The translations under genes were made by a program, and so were the position numbers. Under the pieces are notes generated by a model, which saw only the letters and a program-made list of their open reading frames with translations, did not search any database and was not told the origin of the DNA. Positions 9,469-21,233 of a DNA stretch of 64,000 nucleotides are shown one piece after another (within the stretch, counting starts at the first letter, position 1; every line of letters starts with the position of its first letter). This DNA comes from Neofusicoccum parvum. Lineage: Eukaryota > Ascomycota > Dothideomycetes > Botryosphaeriales > Botryosphaeriaceae. The stretch is taken from NCBI GenBank assembly GCA_020912385.1, contig CP087209.1, positions 558,001-622,000 on the forward strand, read 5' to 3'.

Positions 9469-12254
9469 ATGAGCAGCCCTGCGAAGAGGCGCAAGAAGAA
9501 CGACTTCAGCGCGTCCGACAAGCCCGTGCGCAGCCTCGACTACTTCTTCGCCAAGCAAAAAGACAAGTCCCAGACCGCGGCGCCGCCGGCTCCAAAGCGG
9601 ACCTCGTCTGCCTCGGATGCTCAATTGACCGACGAGGAGCTTGCGAGGAAGCTGCAGGAAGAATGGAATAGAGAGGATGGCGCGGACAACGATCGCGAGC
9701 AGGGCGAGAAGGGAATTGCCTCGCAGCGCAACAATTGTGGCAACAGTGACCATCGGGCTTCAGACGAGCCCAACACTACGGATAATGCGAAGGCGGTGAA
9801 ACCGGAGGCCCAGGACGAGGCTCTTGCGCAGATTATCCCTGCCGATACGAACACCCTCAAACTGCAATCCACCACGACTGCCGAAGACACTGTCACCGCG
9901 AACATACCCTTCGATGAGAGTCCGCTGACGTTCGAGCCCTCTAAATATGTCCCGAGTCTACGGTCCCATTGGTTAGCGGATGGCGGGTACGCAACCTATG
10001 CCCTGCTGACAAGGTGCTTCGTCCTGGTGAATAGCACTCAGAGTAGGATCAAAATTGTAGATACACTGGTGAATCTGTTGCGGACAATCATCGAGGGGGA
10101 CCCGGACAGCTTGCTTCCTGCTGTATGTATGCCTTCCCGAGTCCAAGCCACGTATGCTTATGTGTCTTATAGGTTTGGCTTGCTACGAACTCTATCTCAC
10201 CGCCTTACGTTGATCTCGAACTTGGTCTGGGTGGATCAGCAATTTCAAAAGCGTTGATAAAAGTTTGCGGCTTGAACAGCGCTGGCCTCAAGAGCTTGTA
10301 CAACAAATATGGCGACGCCGGAGATGTGGCCTTCGAAGCGAAGAAGCGGCAGAGCTTGACGCTGCGAAAACCGAAACCGTTGACCATCAAATCAGTATAC
10401 GATTCATTAGTCAAAATCGCGAATAGCAAAGGCCAAGGAAGCCAAGAAGTCAAGCAGCGCATTGTGGAACGACTCTTGCAGGATTCAAGAGGTGCCGAAG
10501 AATCTCGCTACATTGTCCGCACACTGGTTCAGCATCTCCGTATCGGTGCCGTCAAGACGACTATGTTGATAGCCCTATCTCGAGCATTCCTCATGTCACG
10601 TCCTGCCGGAGCCGAATTTCCTATCCGCCCCACCTCATCTTTGACGAAGCTGAAGAAGGAGCAGCTTACAGAGATGTATTCGCACAACGAGGAAATCGTC
10701 AAAGCCTGTTTCGCCCGCCGCCCAAATTACAACGATCTTGTCCCAGCTTTGCTCGAGATTGGAGTCTGTGGCGAGCTGCTCCTTCGCTGTGGCCTCTCGA
10801 TGCACATCCCACTTCGTCCTATGCTCGGCAGCATTACCCGCGACTTGGGCGAAATGCTGACAAAACTGCAAGGTCGCGACTTTAGCTGCGAGTTCAAATA
10901 CGACGGTCAACGTGCTCAGGTTCATTGCGACGAGAGTGGAAGGGTTACTATCTTCTCACGCCACCTTGAAGTCATGACCGACAAGTATCCTGATCTCGTC
11001 GCCTTGGTGCCGCAGATACGTGGGGAGGGGGTCAGCAGCTTCATTCTCGAAGGCGAGGTTGTTGCTATTGACCGAGACACTGGAGATCTCAAGCCTTTCC
11101 AGGTTCTATCCAATCGAGCGCGCAAAGATGTGGTGATCCACAGTGTCAAGATTGACGTCTGCCTGTTTGCGTTTGATTTGATGTACTTGAATGGGGAAGA
11201 GTTGCTGAATCGGCCATTCAGAGAACGCCGGTCGTTGCTCAGAAGTCTCTTCACAGAAATACCGCATCACTTTACATGGGTCGAGAGTCTAGACGCTTCT
11301 TCAGCGGATCAAGAGGCTGTCAGCGGCTTCTTCAAACGCGCAACTGATAACAAATGTGAAGGCATCATGGTAAAGGTTTTAGACAATCTGCCCAACCCGG
11401 ATCTCATGGATGACACGGTTGATGACAAGACACAATCTGCGCCCGTTACGCCGCAGAAAGCTATAAAATCTAGCAAGGGCAAGAACAGGTCCCAGAAGAC
11501 GGGCAAGGACAACGATGAGAAGGGCAATGAAAAGGACGAGAAAAAGACAGGACGCCGCAAAGCCCTCCTCGCCACATACGAGCCTGACAAACGCCTGGAC
11601 TCCTGGCTCAAGGTCAAGAAGGACTACAACACGTCAGCCGACACGATTGACCTCATCCCCATTGGTGCCTGGCATGGCAACGGCCGCAAATGTAAGTGGT
11701 GGTCGCCCATTTTACTCGCCGTGCGCAATCCCGAGACCGGCTCCCTGGAGGCCGTTACAAAATGCATGTCTGGCTTTAGCGACAAGTTCTACGCCGCCAA
11801 CCGCGCCAAGTACGACCCCGACACAGGGCTAGGCGCATCAGACGATGACAACGACAATGAGGGCGAAGAGCAGGAAGGCACCGACAACACCGACAAAGAC
11901 GAGGGCAGAGACGGAATCAGCAACGTCCGTGCCGGCAAGCCGGCCTTCGTGGAGTACAACGGCAAGCCGGCGGTATGGTTCGAGCCTCAGGAGGTCTGGG
12001 AGTGCGCCTTCGCCGACATCACGCTCAGCCCGACTTACACGGCGGCCATTGGCCTCGTCAACGAGGAGCGCGGTCTCAGCCTCCGCTTCCCACGCTTCCT
12101 GCGGGTGAGGGAGGACAAGAGCATCGACGAGGCGAGCACGAGTGATTTTCTGGCAGAGCTGTACAGGAAGCAGGAGGCCAAGGGGCCGTCAACGAAGGCA
12201 CAAGGCAAGGATGTGGAGGGTGAGGTTGACGAGGACGAAGATGCGGGGTGGTGA
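9469..12254 (+). CDS. CDC9: DNA ligase I (ATP-dependent)
   Basis: Two exons (9469-10122, 10173-12254) give 911 residues. It seals nicks between Okazaki fragments and in excision repair. The N-terminus has a PCNA-binding-like segment (SLDYFFAKQ). The adenylation motif KYDGQR has its lysine at residue 460; EGIMVK is at 614-619 and WLKVKKDY begins at 696. About 75 residues of Lys/Asp/Glu-rich, probably disordered sequence sit between the last two motifs, an insertion common in filamentous fungal enzymes. The C-terminal OB domain ends with an acidic tail. The start is the first in-frame ATG; the frame upstream is open but begins at a TTG. The intron is 50 nt with donor GTATGT. Confidence 0.95.
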
Positions 12255-14352
12255 CACGATTAGTGGTGGTGGAAGCGTTTGTGACCCCCGCCAGAGCTCG
12301 AATCGCACCCTGCACAGGCTGTACCGTCAAAGCCCTTGTCACCATCCCGCATCCGCGGATGCGGGCGGTCTTTTCTGCAAACATACGTAGTACGCGTGGC
12401 GCGGGATCGGTTTGGATTTCAACTGGTTGGACGTTGTTTCCGACTGCAACGCATAGACGCCTGCACTTGGGATCAACGCCGTCAGAAGTTGGAGACCTCA
12501 TCTGAGCGACAGGGGTACTTGTACATACATAATCGGTGATGTATCCGGGTAGGAACCTCACGTTCAGTTGCATAAGGTGGTGGTCTCAGCTCGTGCAAAA
12601 ATCAGGTATGAGATGCATGATTGGAGATGAAATCATCCCAACGTCAGACGCTCGGTACGTGTAGCCTTGTCTGTGCATAACGTTCGCCGCTGGTTCCACA
12701 AACTGCACGTCGGCCGCTCGCTCCTACTGAGACCGGACGAATGTGATACGTAGATAATTCGTGTCGACGGAACAAGCCACTTGCAGGTCCCCACGTTTAG
12801 TCTCGGCAATATCTCCTCTACTACGAGCAGAAATGCCTGGCCGCCTTGTAACTTACTCCTGTTAGACTTCCGATTTCGTCGACAGCTGTTGAATGACGTT
12901 GTGTCGCTCACCACAAGCCTTGCTCTTTGGATTTCTTTTTTTTTCCCGCGATCTCCATCTAGCTGAACATTTTAGGGATGGACGGTTTGCTGGGCATGTG
13001 ATGAGAGAGATCCTGTGTCTGTTATATTATTTTGGCGAGTAAAACCCTAATACCCGTAGCACATCATGGAACCGATTTGCCTTTCCCAAGGAGGAAGTGA
13101 TATGACTTGAGGCGGTTGGCCTCACACGGAATCGAAATGCCATGCGCCCGCGGCCCTAGTTTGCAAAGATGCGACACAACATTCGCATACGCATAATACG
13201 GGAATCCAAGTGGCACAAAAGCACCGCACGCGGTATGGCAAATGTCCGAACGCATATTGTTGTTCTTCCCTTGGCTCGGGTTACGTCACGGAATAAATAT
13301 CCAGCCACGGAAAAGCTACCGTTCTGGAGCCGTTTCTCGGCGTGGCGCCGCTGTGAACGGTGAGCAGGGATCAGGATCGACAAAGGCGTACAGGTGGGTG
13401 CCGTTGCTTATGGTATGGGTGAATTGCTCTCAAACAGCATGGCGTAGAGTGTTTAACTGTTCATCCAGATGTTAATTTCTTTTGGGGCATGTGCCTAAGC
13501 TACTCCATTGAATGCTTCAAGCACACATGGCCCAGCTCAAATGTTCTGGGTAAGACTAGCTTTTCCATCTGAACTTTCCTCTCGTGAATTCATAGGTTTG
13601 CGGGATATTTTGATGCTCAGCGTCGATCAACAATGAATAATGCATCAGCCAACGCCACAGCATCATTCACGGCTGAAAAGCGAGTCAGACTGGGTTTGAT
13701 TGGAGGTTCCCTTGTCTAGACGGGGGGCGCGGAGGCCATCATTTCGATGGCTCGATCATGCCTGGAATCAATGCCGCACGCCCGTCTGATAGAGGTAGTT
13801 GTGCTCCTCAAATGTGCTGCGAGGCTCAAACATCAAATTCGGAAAATAAAATGAAACAGAAAATCCACACAGCTTCCCTACGTGAATAAGCGAATAGTTC
13901 TCAATGATAGCTCCTAAAAAGCGGTCAAGGCCCTGCTTATCCATGCCAATCATACACGACGACGTCAAGAAGCCTCGAGGCGAGGGGTTGGGTCAATGAT
14001 GTGGGGTTTCCTCCGTGTCCGCTCGCCTCGTGTCCGACGGGACAAGGTTCGACTTGCCCCCGGACTTTCAGACCCTAGAAGCTAACAGGATGCGTGGCTC
14101 TCCCGAAACAGGCACTGGAAGCTGCATTAGAGGCCGAAGGACGCGTGTTAATGTTAGATTATATTGAGGGCGGCAAGGAAAACGACATCCTAAAGGAAAG
14201 GAGTGGCAAGCCACGACAGTGGTGGTTGGGTTGATAGACATTCGGCTAAAGCTAAACATGTCGGCCATCATGGCGACCGGTTACAGCTGTACGTTCTCGA
14301 ATTGATGATTCAGGACAGCCTCGGGGACTTGACCGTCGGAACCAAATCCTTC

Positions 14353-15571
14353 AGACGTTCGAAGTTACGATGCTGGAGTGCGAAGCTGGGGGATCTGCAG
14401 ACGATTGAGCAGATTTTGACGTATTCCTCTCGGGCAAAGAGCGCCAGTTGCGAAGAACTGCGAGGCGCTCCACAGACTGAAGAGGGGCGTGGATCCAGGC
14501 GTGTAACAAGGGGCGTTCTGGGCTCGCAGAACGCGAAATCACCTGCAGAATGGCGGGAAGATGGCTTCAGCGGCACGAAAGTGTACAATTGCTAACTACT
14601 ATCAGTACTATGACAATGCCTAATCCCGTGCTCGTTCGGCTGGCGAGGGCGGGTCAGTGCGGAAACGGCAGCGCGGTGTGTTGCCCGAGGCCGGCGGGCA
14701 GTTCTCCTCCAGACGTTCGAGGTTGAAGACGAGCTTCCTCAAGAAAGATGATACAGAGGGCGTCGGGGTGTTCGCCGGTGGCTGAGGGCGGTCATTTCCT
14801 GATTGGGGGCGGGCGATCGGACTCGGGGTACTCGCCGTTGGTACCGTCCAACGCCACGTCCGTTAGCACAACACAGGCCGCAGTGGCGACCTGAGGAAAA
14901 CACTCCGGCACAGTGGCACGGTAGAGCCCCCGTGCCGGAGTCGCTTCCTCTAGACGTTCGAAGTTATGGAGCAGGGCTTGCTGCGTTCAGGAAAACGCGC
15001 GCGGCTGGTGGTGGCAGTAGAGTCGACCTCAGCCGGCGCCAAGGCGCGTGCTTGGGCTGAACAGGATGGACCCTAGCTGCTTTGGCCTGCTTCGACGTTC
15101 GAAGTTGGCGATCTCTGACCACGCCGCCACGTTGCGGACCGCAGGGAGTACCGTCCGCCAGGCGAATGACCCGCGTCGAGTCACGGGCTCGTCTAGCATG
15201 GCTGCAAGAGGACGCCGCTGCGGAAGCTATGGAGAGCGCGAGGCCGGCCCACGCATTTGTTGCCGTTTCAGGCCCAGGCACTCAGGAATCAGGTCAGCAG
15301 TGGGGAGCAGAGGCGGCGCCGACGCTGCAGCGGGCAGCAGAACGGCGCAGCGGTGAGGCGAGGTCGAATTCGCAGCAAGGATCAGCACAGCCGGCGGAGT
15401 CGACTCCTCCACGACGTTCGAGGTTGCATGCAAGAGGGCTCGCGCGAGCGCCGCATTGTTTGGCAGTCCAGCGGCCGTCGGCATGGGCCCAGGTAACGTG
15501 CAGCGGGCTCGGCGAAGCAGCCACTGACAGCACCCGGGGCTCGGAGTCCGCGCCTTGCGACGTTCGACGTT
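14353..15571 (+). repeat. Six dispersed copies of GACGTTCGARGTT, same orientation
   Basis: Copies of [AC]GACGTTCGA[AGC]GTT occur at 14353-14366, 14711-14724, 14952-14965, 15093-15106, 15412-15425 and 15558-15571, all on the plus strand. Spacing is irregular (358, 241, 141, 319, 146 bp) and the DNA between copies is unique. Most copies follow a CCT-rich stretch (TCCTC, CCTT or CTCCTCC). Copies 3, 5 and 6 also share an upstream CGGAGTC, so the full unit may be about 35 bp. A seventh copy lies at 36159. The function is unknown. Confidence 0.85.
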
Positions 15572-15692
15572 GGGCGGTGATGGACGGGCGGCGGAGGGGG
15601 CTCGCAGGCTGGAGGGCTGTGGATGATGTGCATGAGGCGGCAGGCGGGCCGCCGCAGCTCTGGGTCCCGGGGCGCGCTCTCGAGGGGCGGTT

Positions 15693-15720
15693 CGGCGGCG
15701 GCGGCGGCGGCGGCGGCGGC
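15693..15720. repeat. CGG trinucleotide microsatellite
   Basis: Nine uninterrupted CGG units in the GC-rich intergenic region, about 120 bp after the last motif copy. Confidence 0.85.
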
Positions 15721-17366
15721 CCCTGGGCGTGCAGCCAGCTGGCCGTGAAGGTCGAACAGCGCGCGGAGTGCAGTCCGGCGCGGAGGATGCGGTGCGGCGT
15801 GTGTTGACGGCAGAAACATGGCGGCCGGAGATCAGGCGGCGCGCAGGCGGAAAACAGAGACGCCTGTCGGGGCGCACTCCGACAACCACGCCCCCGGCGC
15901 CCTCTCCTCTCGCTCTCCGCTGCCAGCTGCCAGCCGCCGCCCTGCCACCGCCGCTGCCCGCCCGTTGGTGCCGTGCTCTTCCCGCTCCCGCGTCGCGCGT
16001 CCCTCGTCCGCCGTCTGCTCTTGCTCGCGCCTGGCTCGCGGCCCGTCCGTCTGCCGCTGGCGCGACTCGTAGAATCCGAGGGAGGCGGCCAGAGTCGTTT
16101 TGCAACGGGCGGTCCGGCGCAATGCAGCGTGCGCGCTGTCGGCTGGGTGCCGCCGGAGTCGCGGCCGCGGCGTCCCGCCCTCAGCGTCCTCTGGGTCCGT
16201 CGTGGTGAGGGAGAGGGCCGAGGGCTGAGGTACATACACCAGGCCGTGGCCATCGTCAGGGGCAGCGGGGCCTCGACCACGTGCAAACCACGCCAAGCCG
16301 CGCAACCACACCGCACTCCTCGAGCCTTCGTATTTGCAGGCTCGTTCGCCGACTGCGGCACCGGCTCCGGCCCTCACCACAGGCAGGCCGCTGGTTGCAA
16401 TGCGCCTACGTACTCAGCACTCTGTCCAGAGCCTCAACCCCGCTGTCCACGGGGCCCTGCCTCTCCTCCCTGAGGCTGAGCAGTCAAGCAACACCACCGC
16501 GCCGACGTCGACGGCGAGCTGCCGCAAGAGCTGGCCGGCGCTGTGACGCGGCCTCGCGCTGTGCTGCGCCGCTAGTTGCAGCCAGTAGGGAGCCCCGTAT
16601 AGCGCTTCTACAGTTGCGCGTCTACTTTGCCGCGCCCGCCCAATGGCTGCGCCCGCAACAGCGATTACGCCAGCCCGCGCGTTTCATGCAAACTGCGGCC
16701 CAGGCGGTTTGGGTAGCGCGCGCCGCCTGAGGCCTCCCTGCGCGTCCACGCCAAGCCTTGCCAAGAGCGCTGACGACGACTTCCTCCTCCTAATACTGCC
16801 TCATGCGGCTAGGCGCCCGCGCGGCTTTGGGCCTTTTTCTCAGCCTCATCCATTACCGGGGCCATCCGCGTAAGTCGAGCTCCCTTCTGCCTGTCGCCCG
16901 TCCAATCACACGCCGGCCATTCTGCTTTACTGCACTCCGACCCTAAACCATGCGCCTATGTTACCCCCGTTATGCCCGCTAAGCTCCCCAAGCTCCACCG
17001 CCCCAACACGTCGACGCCTCGGCTCTAGAGCCTGGGGACCTAGCCTGCCGGCCCGCGCAACGCAAGCCTCGTACGTGCGAACCGTTTGGCGGGCAAGCCG
17101 TCACTTCCACACCCCTTTGCGTCATTTGCCCTGTGTTTCAAGCGGTTGAGCCCGCAAAAGTGCCTTTGCCTGCGCCCTACAGCGCGGAGTGACTTCTCCA
17201 CATGGCTCCCGAACCGCCTGTGCTCTCTCCCGAGTTCATGCTTCACTGGCCAGGCTTACGTGTCGTCGATCTCCCACGTTCCCATTGGCAGTGTTTAGCA
17301 ATCAGGAACCTGGCAAGATCGCCGCCGTTCTGGAATTGCGGCGCGTTCCTCGTAAACACTTGGGAA

Positions 17367-17372
17367 TATAAG
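17367..17372 (+). promoter_or_regulatory. TATA box of the intradiol dioxygenase gene
   Basis: TATAAG 115-121 bp before the ATG. It is followed by a long CT-rich tract leading to the CAAAATGG start context, an arrangement common in strongly expressed fungal genes. Confidence 0.5.
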
Positions 17373-17487
17373 TTTCTGAGGATTGCCCTCTTCCTTTCCT
17401 CATCAGCAAATCCATCTTCTCCTCTCAACACTTCTCCTCCATTCAATCTCTTGAACAACCCCAGGCTGGGTCTATCAATCTTTCAAA

Positions 17488-18653
17488 ATGGTCAACATCA
17501 AGTCTCTCGGCGCCGTTGCGCTTTCTCTCCTCGCCGCCACCGAGGTCGCCGCCCACCCCGGTCATGACCACCGGGCTGAGGCTATCGAGCGCCGCGACAA
17601 CCTCGCCAAGATGAGCAAGCGCTCGCTGGCCCACTGCGCTGAGAAGCTTCAGGCTCGTGGCATCGAGGCCAAGAACGCTGCTCGTCGCCAGGCAATGCAC
17701 GACCAGCTCAGCAAGCGCGCCCTCATGAGGCGTGACCTGGACACCGTCCTCAACACCACCCACCACTCCAACCTGACCGGTGTTACGCCCAACACCGACC
17801 CTAGCATCCTGTTCACCGGCAACAGCTCGTGCATTCTTGCTCCCGAGACTACCCAAGGTCCTTACTGTAAGTTTTACTTTTTGTGGCCATGACTTCGGCG
17901 CCTCCTTTTCCCGTCATTCTAACCCGATTCGCAGATGTCGTCGGAGAGCTGTTCCGTCAGAACATCACCGAAGACCAGCAGGGTGTTCCGCTGTACATGG
18001 ACATCCAGATCGTCGACACCAACACCTGCGAGCCCCTTGAGGGTGTTGCCCTTGACTTCTGGCACTGCAACGCCACTGGTGTCTACTCCGGCATTGCAGC
18101 CAGCGGTAATGGCGATTCCTCCGACACTTCCAACCTCGACAAGACGTTCCTTCGTGGTATTCAGTCGACGGATGAGGACGGCGTGCTGCAGTTCCAATCC
18201 ATTGTGCCTGGCCACTACACCTCCCGCGCCAACCACATCCACGTTCTCGCTCACACCAAGGGCAGCTGGTCCCTCCTGCCTAACGGCACCATCTCGGGCG
18301 GCACCAACACTGCGCACGTTGGCCAGGTCTTCTTTGACCAGGACCTGCTCTACGAGGTTGAGGAGTTCGAGCCCTACAGCACCAACACCCAGGAATGGAC
18401 TCTCAACTCCGAGGACAGCATTCTCTCTGGCGAGGCTGACGATATCGACCCCGTCGTCGAGTACGTCCTTCTCGGTGACTCGGTCGCTGACGGTATCTTC
18501 TCCTGGGTCTCCTTCGGTGTCGACTCCACTGCCAACTACACTGTCACCCCTGCTGCCTACTACTCTGCCAACGGTGGCTATGAGAACTCCAACTCTGGCT
18601 CTGGCATGGGCGGTGGCTCTGCTCCCTCCGGCACTCCTCCTGCCAAGCTGTAG
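17488..18653 (+). CDS. Secreted intradiol ring-cleavage dioxygenase
   Basis: Two exons (17488-17866, 17935-18653) give 365 residues. The N-terminus MVNIKSLGAVALSLLAATEVAA is a signal peptide, followed by a basic, His-rich propeptide-like segment, so the enzyme is probably extracellular. It resembles fungal secreted 3,4-dioxygenases acting on catechol-type, including lignin-derived, aromatics. Likely Fe(III) ligands are Tyr177 (ATGVY), Tyr221 (PGHY), His227 and His229 (NHIH). The catalytic-core start TQGPYY lies across the splice junction. Several N-glycosylation sequons (NTT, NLT, NSS, NAT, NGT, NYT) support secretion. The C-terminus is a Gly/Ser/Pro linker without a further domain. Substrate cannot be told from sequence. 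Confidence 0.92.
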
Positions 18654-19588
18654 ATGGCTTGGGCCTGACGTAAGATGTACAGGATGATTGGAAGATTTTT
18701 TTTTGGGATGTGATTAGCATGGAATTCCCGTATATACCATTGTTTAGAGTTTGAAAAAGCGGCACCGAGATTTCTTTAGTATTACTAGCTCATTCGTGGG
18801 TAATCCATTGAATCTATCATATTTTCTGCGTTTAAACCACAAGTTTTGAGACATTATCAGTCGAAAGGGCGAGAAACAGTGATAAAAACACTATTCTAGC
18901 CGACGGCTAGCACGAGAAGGCATATCACCTGAATAGAGTCACCAGAGTCGGCCATGTAGAGTCAAAGTACCAACATAGACGCAATGGTTCCCAAAATCAG
19001 GTGGCAAAGTTGTCCGGACGAATGCCACAACTCCCCACGCAATTATGTTTTTAGTTGAGCCTACTAAGAGCCACTCGGGTAGCCGTTAGCTGTAGCTCCT
19101 ACCGGAAGTTCTTGCTGCGCACGGCTTAGAGCCATCATCTTATAGCCGAATAGACATGAAACAAGCCCGCTGACCCACAAGAGCGGGCATTCCAGAACAT
19201 CTCGGCTAGGGCGTACTCTTCCAGAAAGCCATCGGCAGCAGGGATAACAACCCTGCGCAGAACAAAACACAGTGGGGACACGATTTTGATTGTGGGGACT
19301 GTCTTACGCGGACAGTGCCGGAAGCCTCGGCCCTCGATTATTAAGTGTCACAACTACTCGCGCTACATGTGAGACACTTCGCATCAGAGCTCCACCCTTT
19401 TCGGTGCTGGTCGCGCCAGACTTGGTGCAGAAGAACGTGGCCGCCGAGAGCTGAGGCATGCGCCGGGGACCGCAAATGAAAAAGAGTATACCAAAGCCTG
19501 AAGTCATATGTATAATACTTAAACTGCCCACGCAGCTATCTGCTGCAAGCAACCTTCACTGGCTGTGTGTTCCAGCGCTCCTCTGCGT
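18654..19588. other. Intergenic region between convergent genes
   Basis: Separates the 3' ends of the dioxygenase (+) and the decarboxylase (-). Composition is ordinary, with a T-run near 18697. No gene, RNA or repeat was recognised. Confidence 0.6.
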
Positions 19589-21233
19589 TCATGCTTTCCC
19601 AGATTCCTGGCTCACAGTATCCAACACCTCACTAACGACCTTCAGATCCCGTTCAATATCAACTTGCCAGTTGGATATAGCAAAACGACACGCCGGGGCA
19701 CCCTCCCAAGATGTTCCGGAGACGTATACCTTTGAGGTTGCGTTAATGCGGCAGACAAGCTCCCGGTTCAGCTGCTCATCCTTTGCGCGGAAGAGAACGA
19801 TGATGTAGATGTCGTCCAGAATCTCCTTCCGCGAGGCGCTGGACTGGGCCAGGAGCTCGTATGCCGGGTGGTCCAGAATGAGACCGGCAATGGCGCGAGA
19901 CAGTCGGATTTGTCGTTCTAGCATTTCGCGGTAGCCCTCTTTTCCGTACGCGATGAGCGTGGCGTAGACTGGAAGAGCGCGGAAGCGGCGGGAGTTTTCG
20001 ATACCGATATTAAGCGGAGATGGGATAGAGGATTCGCCACCGACGGTCAGGTAGGCGGCGTTTGCGTTTTGGAAAGTGTTCTGGCCAATCTGCAAGTGGC
20101 GGCTGAGGAAAAACCCACAGTCGTACGGCTTTCGTGGGGTTTTAGCGTCTCCTCCGAGTATGTGAAAGGATAAGCTGACTCACCACGTTGAGCAGCTTGT
20201 GGCCATCCCCAGTGATGGAATCGACAAGTTCGATGCCTTCTGTTGCCTTGATGATTTTGGAAAACTCTTCACCGGTGAGAACTCGTCCGAGAAGACCAAA
20301 TGCTGGGGCAGGTTAGAGCTACTATTCACCCTCCACGCGGGACTGATTGACAACGAGACGTAACTCACCTGCATCCACATGAATCCAAGCTCCATATTTG
20401 TCACACAGCTCTCTTATTTCTCGTATGTTTGTATATCCAGACGTTGCGAAACGGCCGGTATTGACTTCGGAGCAAGAGATGGCTACGATTGACGCTGTCC
20501 TCTTGGAGGCTAATGCAGTTTCCAGCTTTGCAAGATCGAAGCGGTGCGGGGCGTCAGGTGTGCAGACTTCCTTGACGGCAGCGCGGCCAATACCCACGAT
20601 GCTGGCCGCTTTTCCTAGAGAAGAGTGCGGAACGGTGGTTAGAACCTGAACGTCGTCTACACCGGCTGCTCGCATAGCTCCCAGAAGGCCGAGCTCCCCG
20701 ACGCTGACGGCCTGAGGAGAATCCTTGGGCGCAGCTGAACGAATCACATGCTCTCGCCCACAGGCCAGCCCGATGATATTGCTTGCAGTGGCTCCAGTCG
20801 TGAAGGTTTTGTGAGGCCACTCGTCTGGGTCCAGTTTAAGAAGGCGGCACAAGAGTTTGAGCGCCTTGTCCTCTACGTCTGTAGCAATAGTCTCATTGGG
20901 AAGGTGTACCTGGACGTTCTGATCATAGGCAGTGACGAGGTTGTCGGCAAGAGCCGCTGCGGGAGTAGCACCGCCAGTGACGAATCCGTAGTAGTTAGGA
21001 GACCTGCTGTTTCCGTTCAATCCGGGCACAACATGGTCCAGAAGATGCCTGGCGGTTTTCTGATACCCGAGACCCTCATTGGCGAGAACCTCCAGGAGGG
21101 CACTTCGAGATTGGCCGAGGACTTGTTGAGTGGGCAGGACGGGCTGGGTGGAGTCCTTTTCTGTCAGGTAGCCGAAAGGTAGCGGAGTCCCCCGTGACGC
21201 TTCATCGCGGGCGTTCAAGTTTTCGATTGGCAT
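19589..21233 (-). CDS. PLP-dependent group II decarboxylase (aromatic amino acid/tyrosine decarboxylase-like)
   Basis: Three exons (21233-20369, 20302-20184, 20128-19589) give 507 residues. The fold-type I PLP enzyme signature is complete: TTGATASNI binds the cofactor phosphate, WIHVDAAFG provides the pyridine-nitrogen Asp, and GDGHKLLNVPYDCG carries the Schiff-base lysine, Lys324. NYYGFVTGGATPAAALAD near residue 80 is the substrate-side glycine-rich segment of the family. This group removes the carboxyl from L-amino acids such as DOPA, tyrosine, tryptophan or aspartate. The substrate is not predictable here, and some fungal relatives act in secondary metabolism. Introns are 66 and 55 nt. It shares an upstream region with the RecQ gene. 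Confidence 0.92.

Larger units (their letters stand above)
12255..17487. other. 5.2 kb gene-free region
   Basis: The longest stretch without a supportable gene. About 12.3-14.3 kb is of ordinary composition. About 14.6-17.3 kb is strongly GC-rich and produces overlapping long frames on both strands, none with recognisable domains, good start context or splice structure. It contains the dispersed-motif array at 14353-15571, a CGG microsatellite at 15693-15720, and the promoter of the dioxygenase gene at its right end. A short minus-strand frame at 13768-13968 looks protein-like, but I could not build a gene from it. Confidence 0.55.

Noticed and set aside
13768..13968. 66-codon minus-strand frame with plausible composition (GLDRFLGAIIENYSLIHVG)
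   Set aside because: Too short and isolated; no exon partner was found.
14353..14366. Motif as a heat-shock element
   Set aside because: Heat-shock factor needs TTC and GAA blocks separated by two bases; here they are adjacent (TTCGAA).
14353..15571. Motif copies as tRNA B boxes or TFIIIC sites
   Set aside because: The core GTTCGA is shared with the B box, but the following bases (AGTT/GGTT) do not fit GGTTCGANTCC, and no A box or cloverleaf is nearby.
14353..15571. Motif array as a CRISPR array
   Set aside because: Spacing is irregular, 141-358 bp, the repeat is too short, and the genome is fungal.
15227..16361. Long minus-strand frames (292 and 355 codons) in the GC-rich intergenic region
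   Set aside because: They overlap each other in different frames, are rich in Arg/Pro/Ala as expected from random high-GC DNA, and show no domain, splice signal or family likeness.
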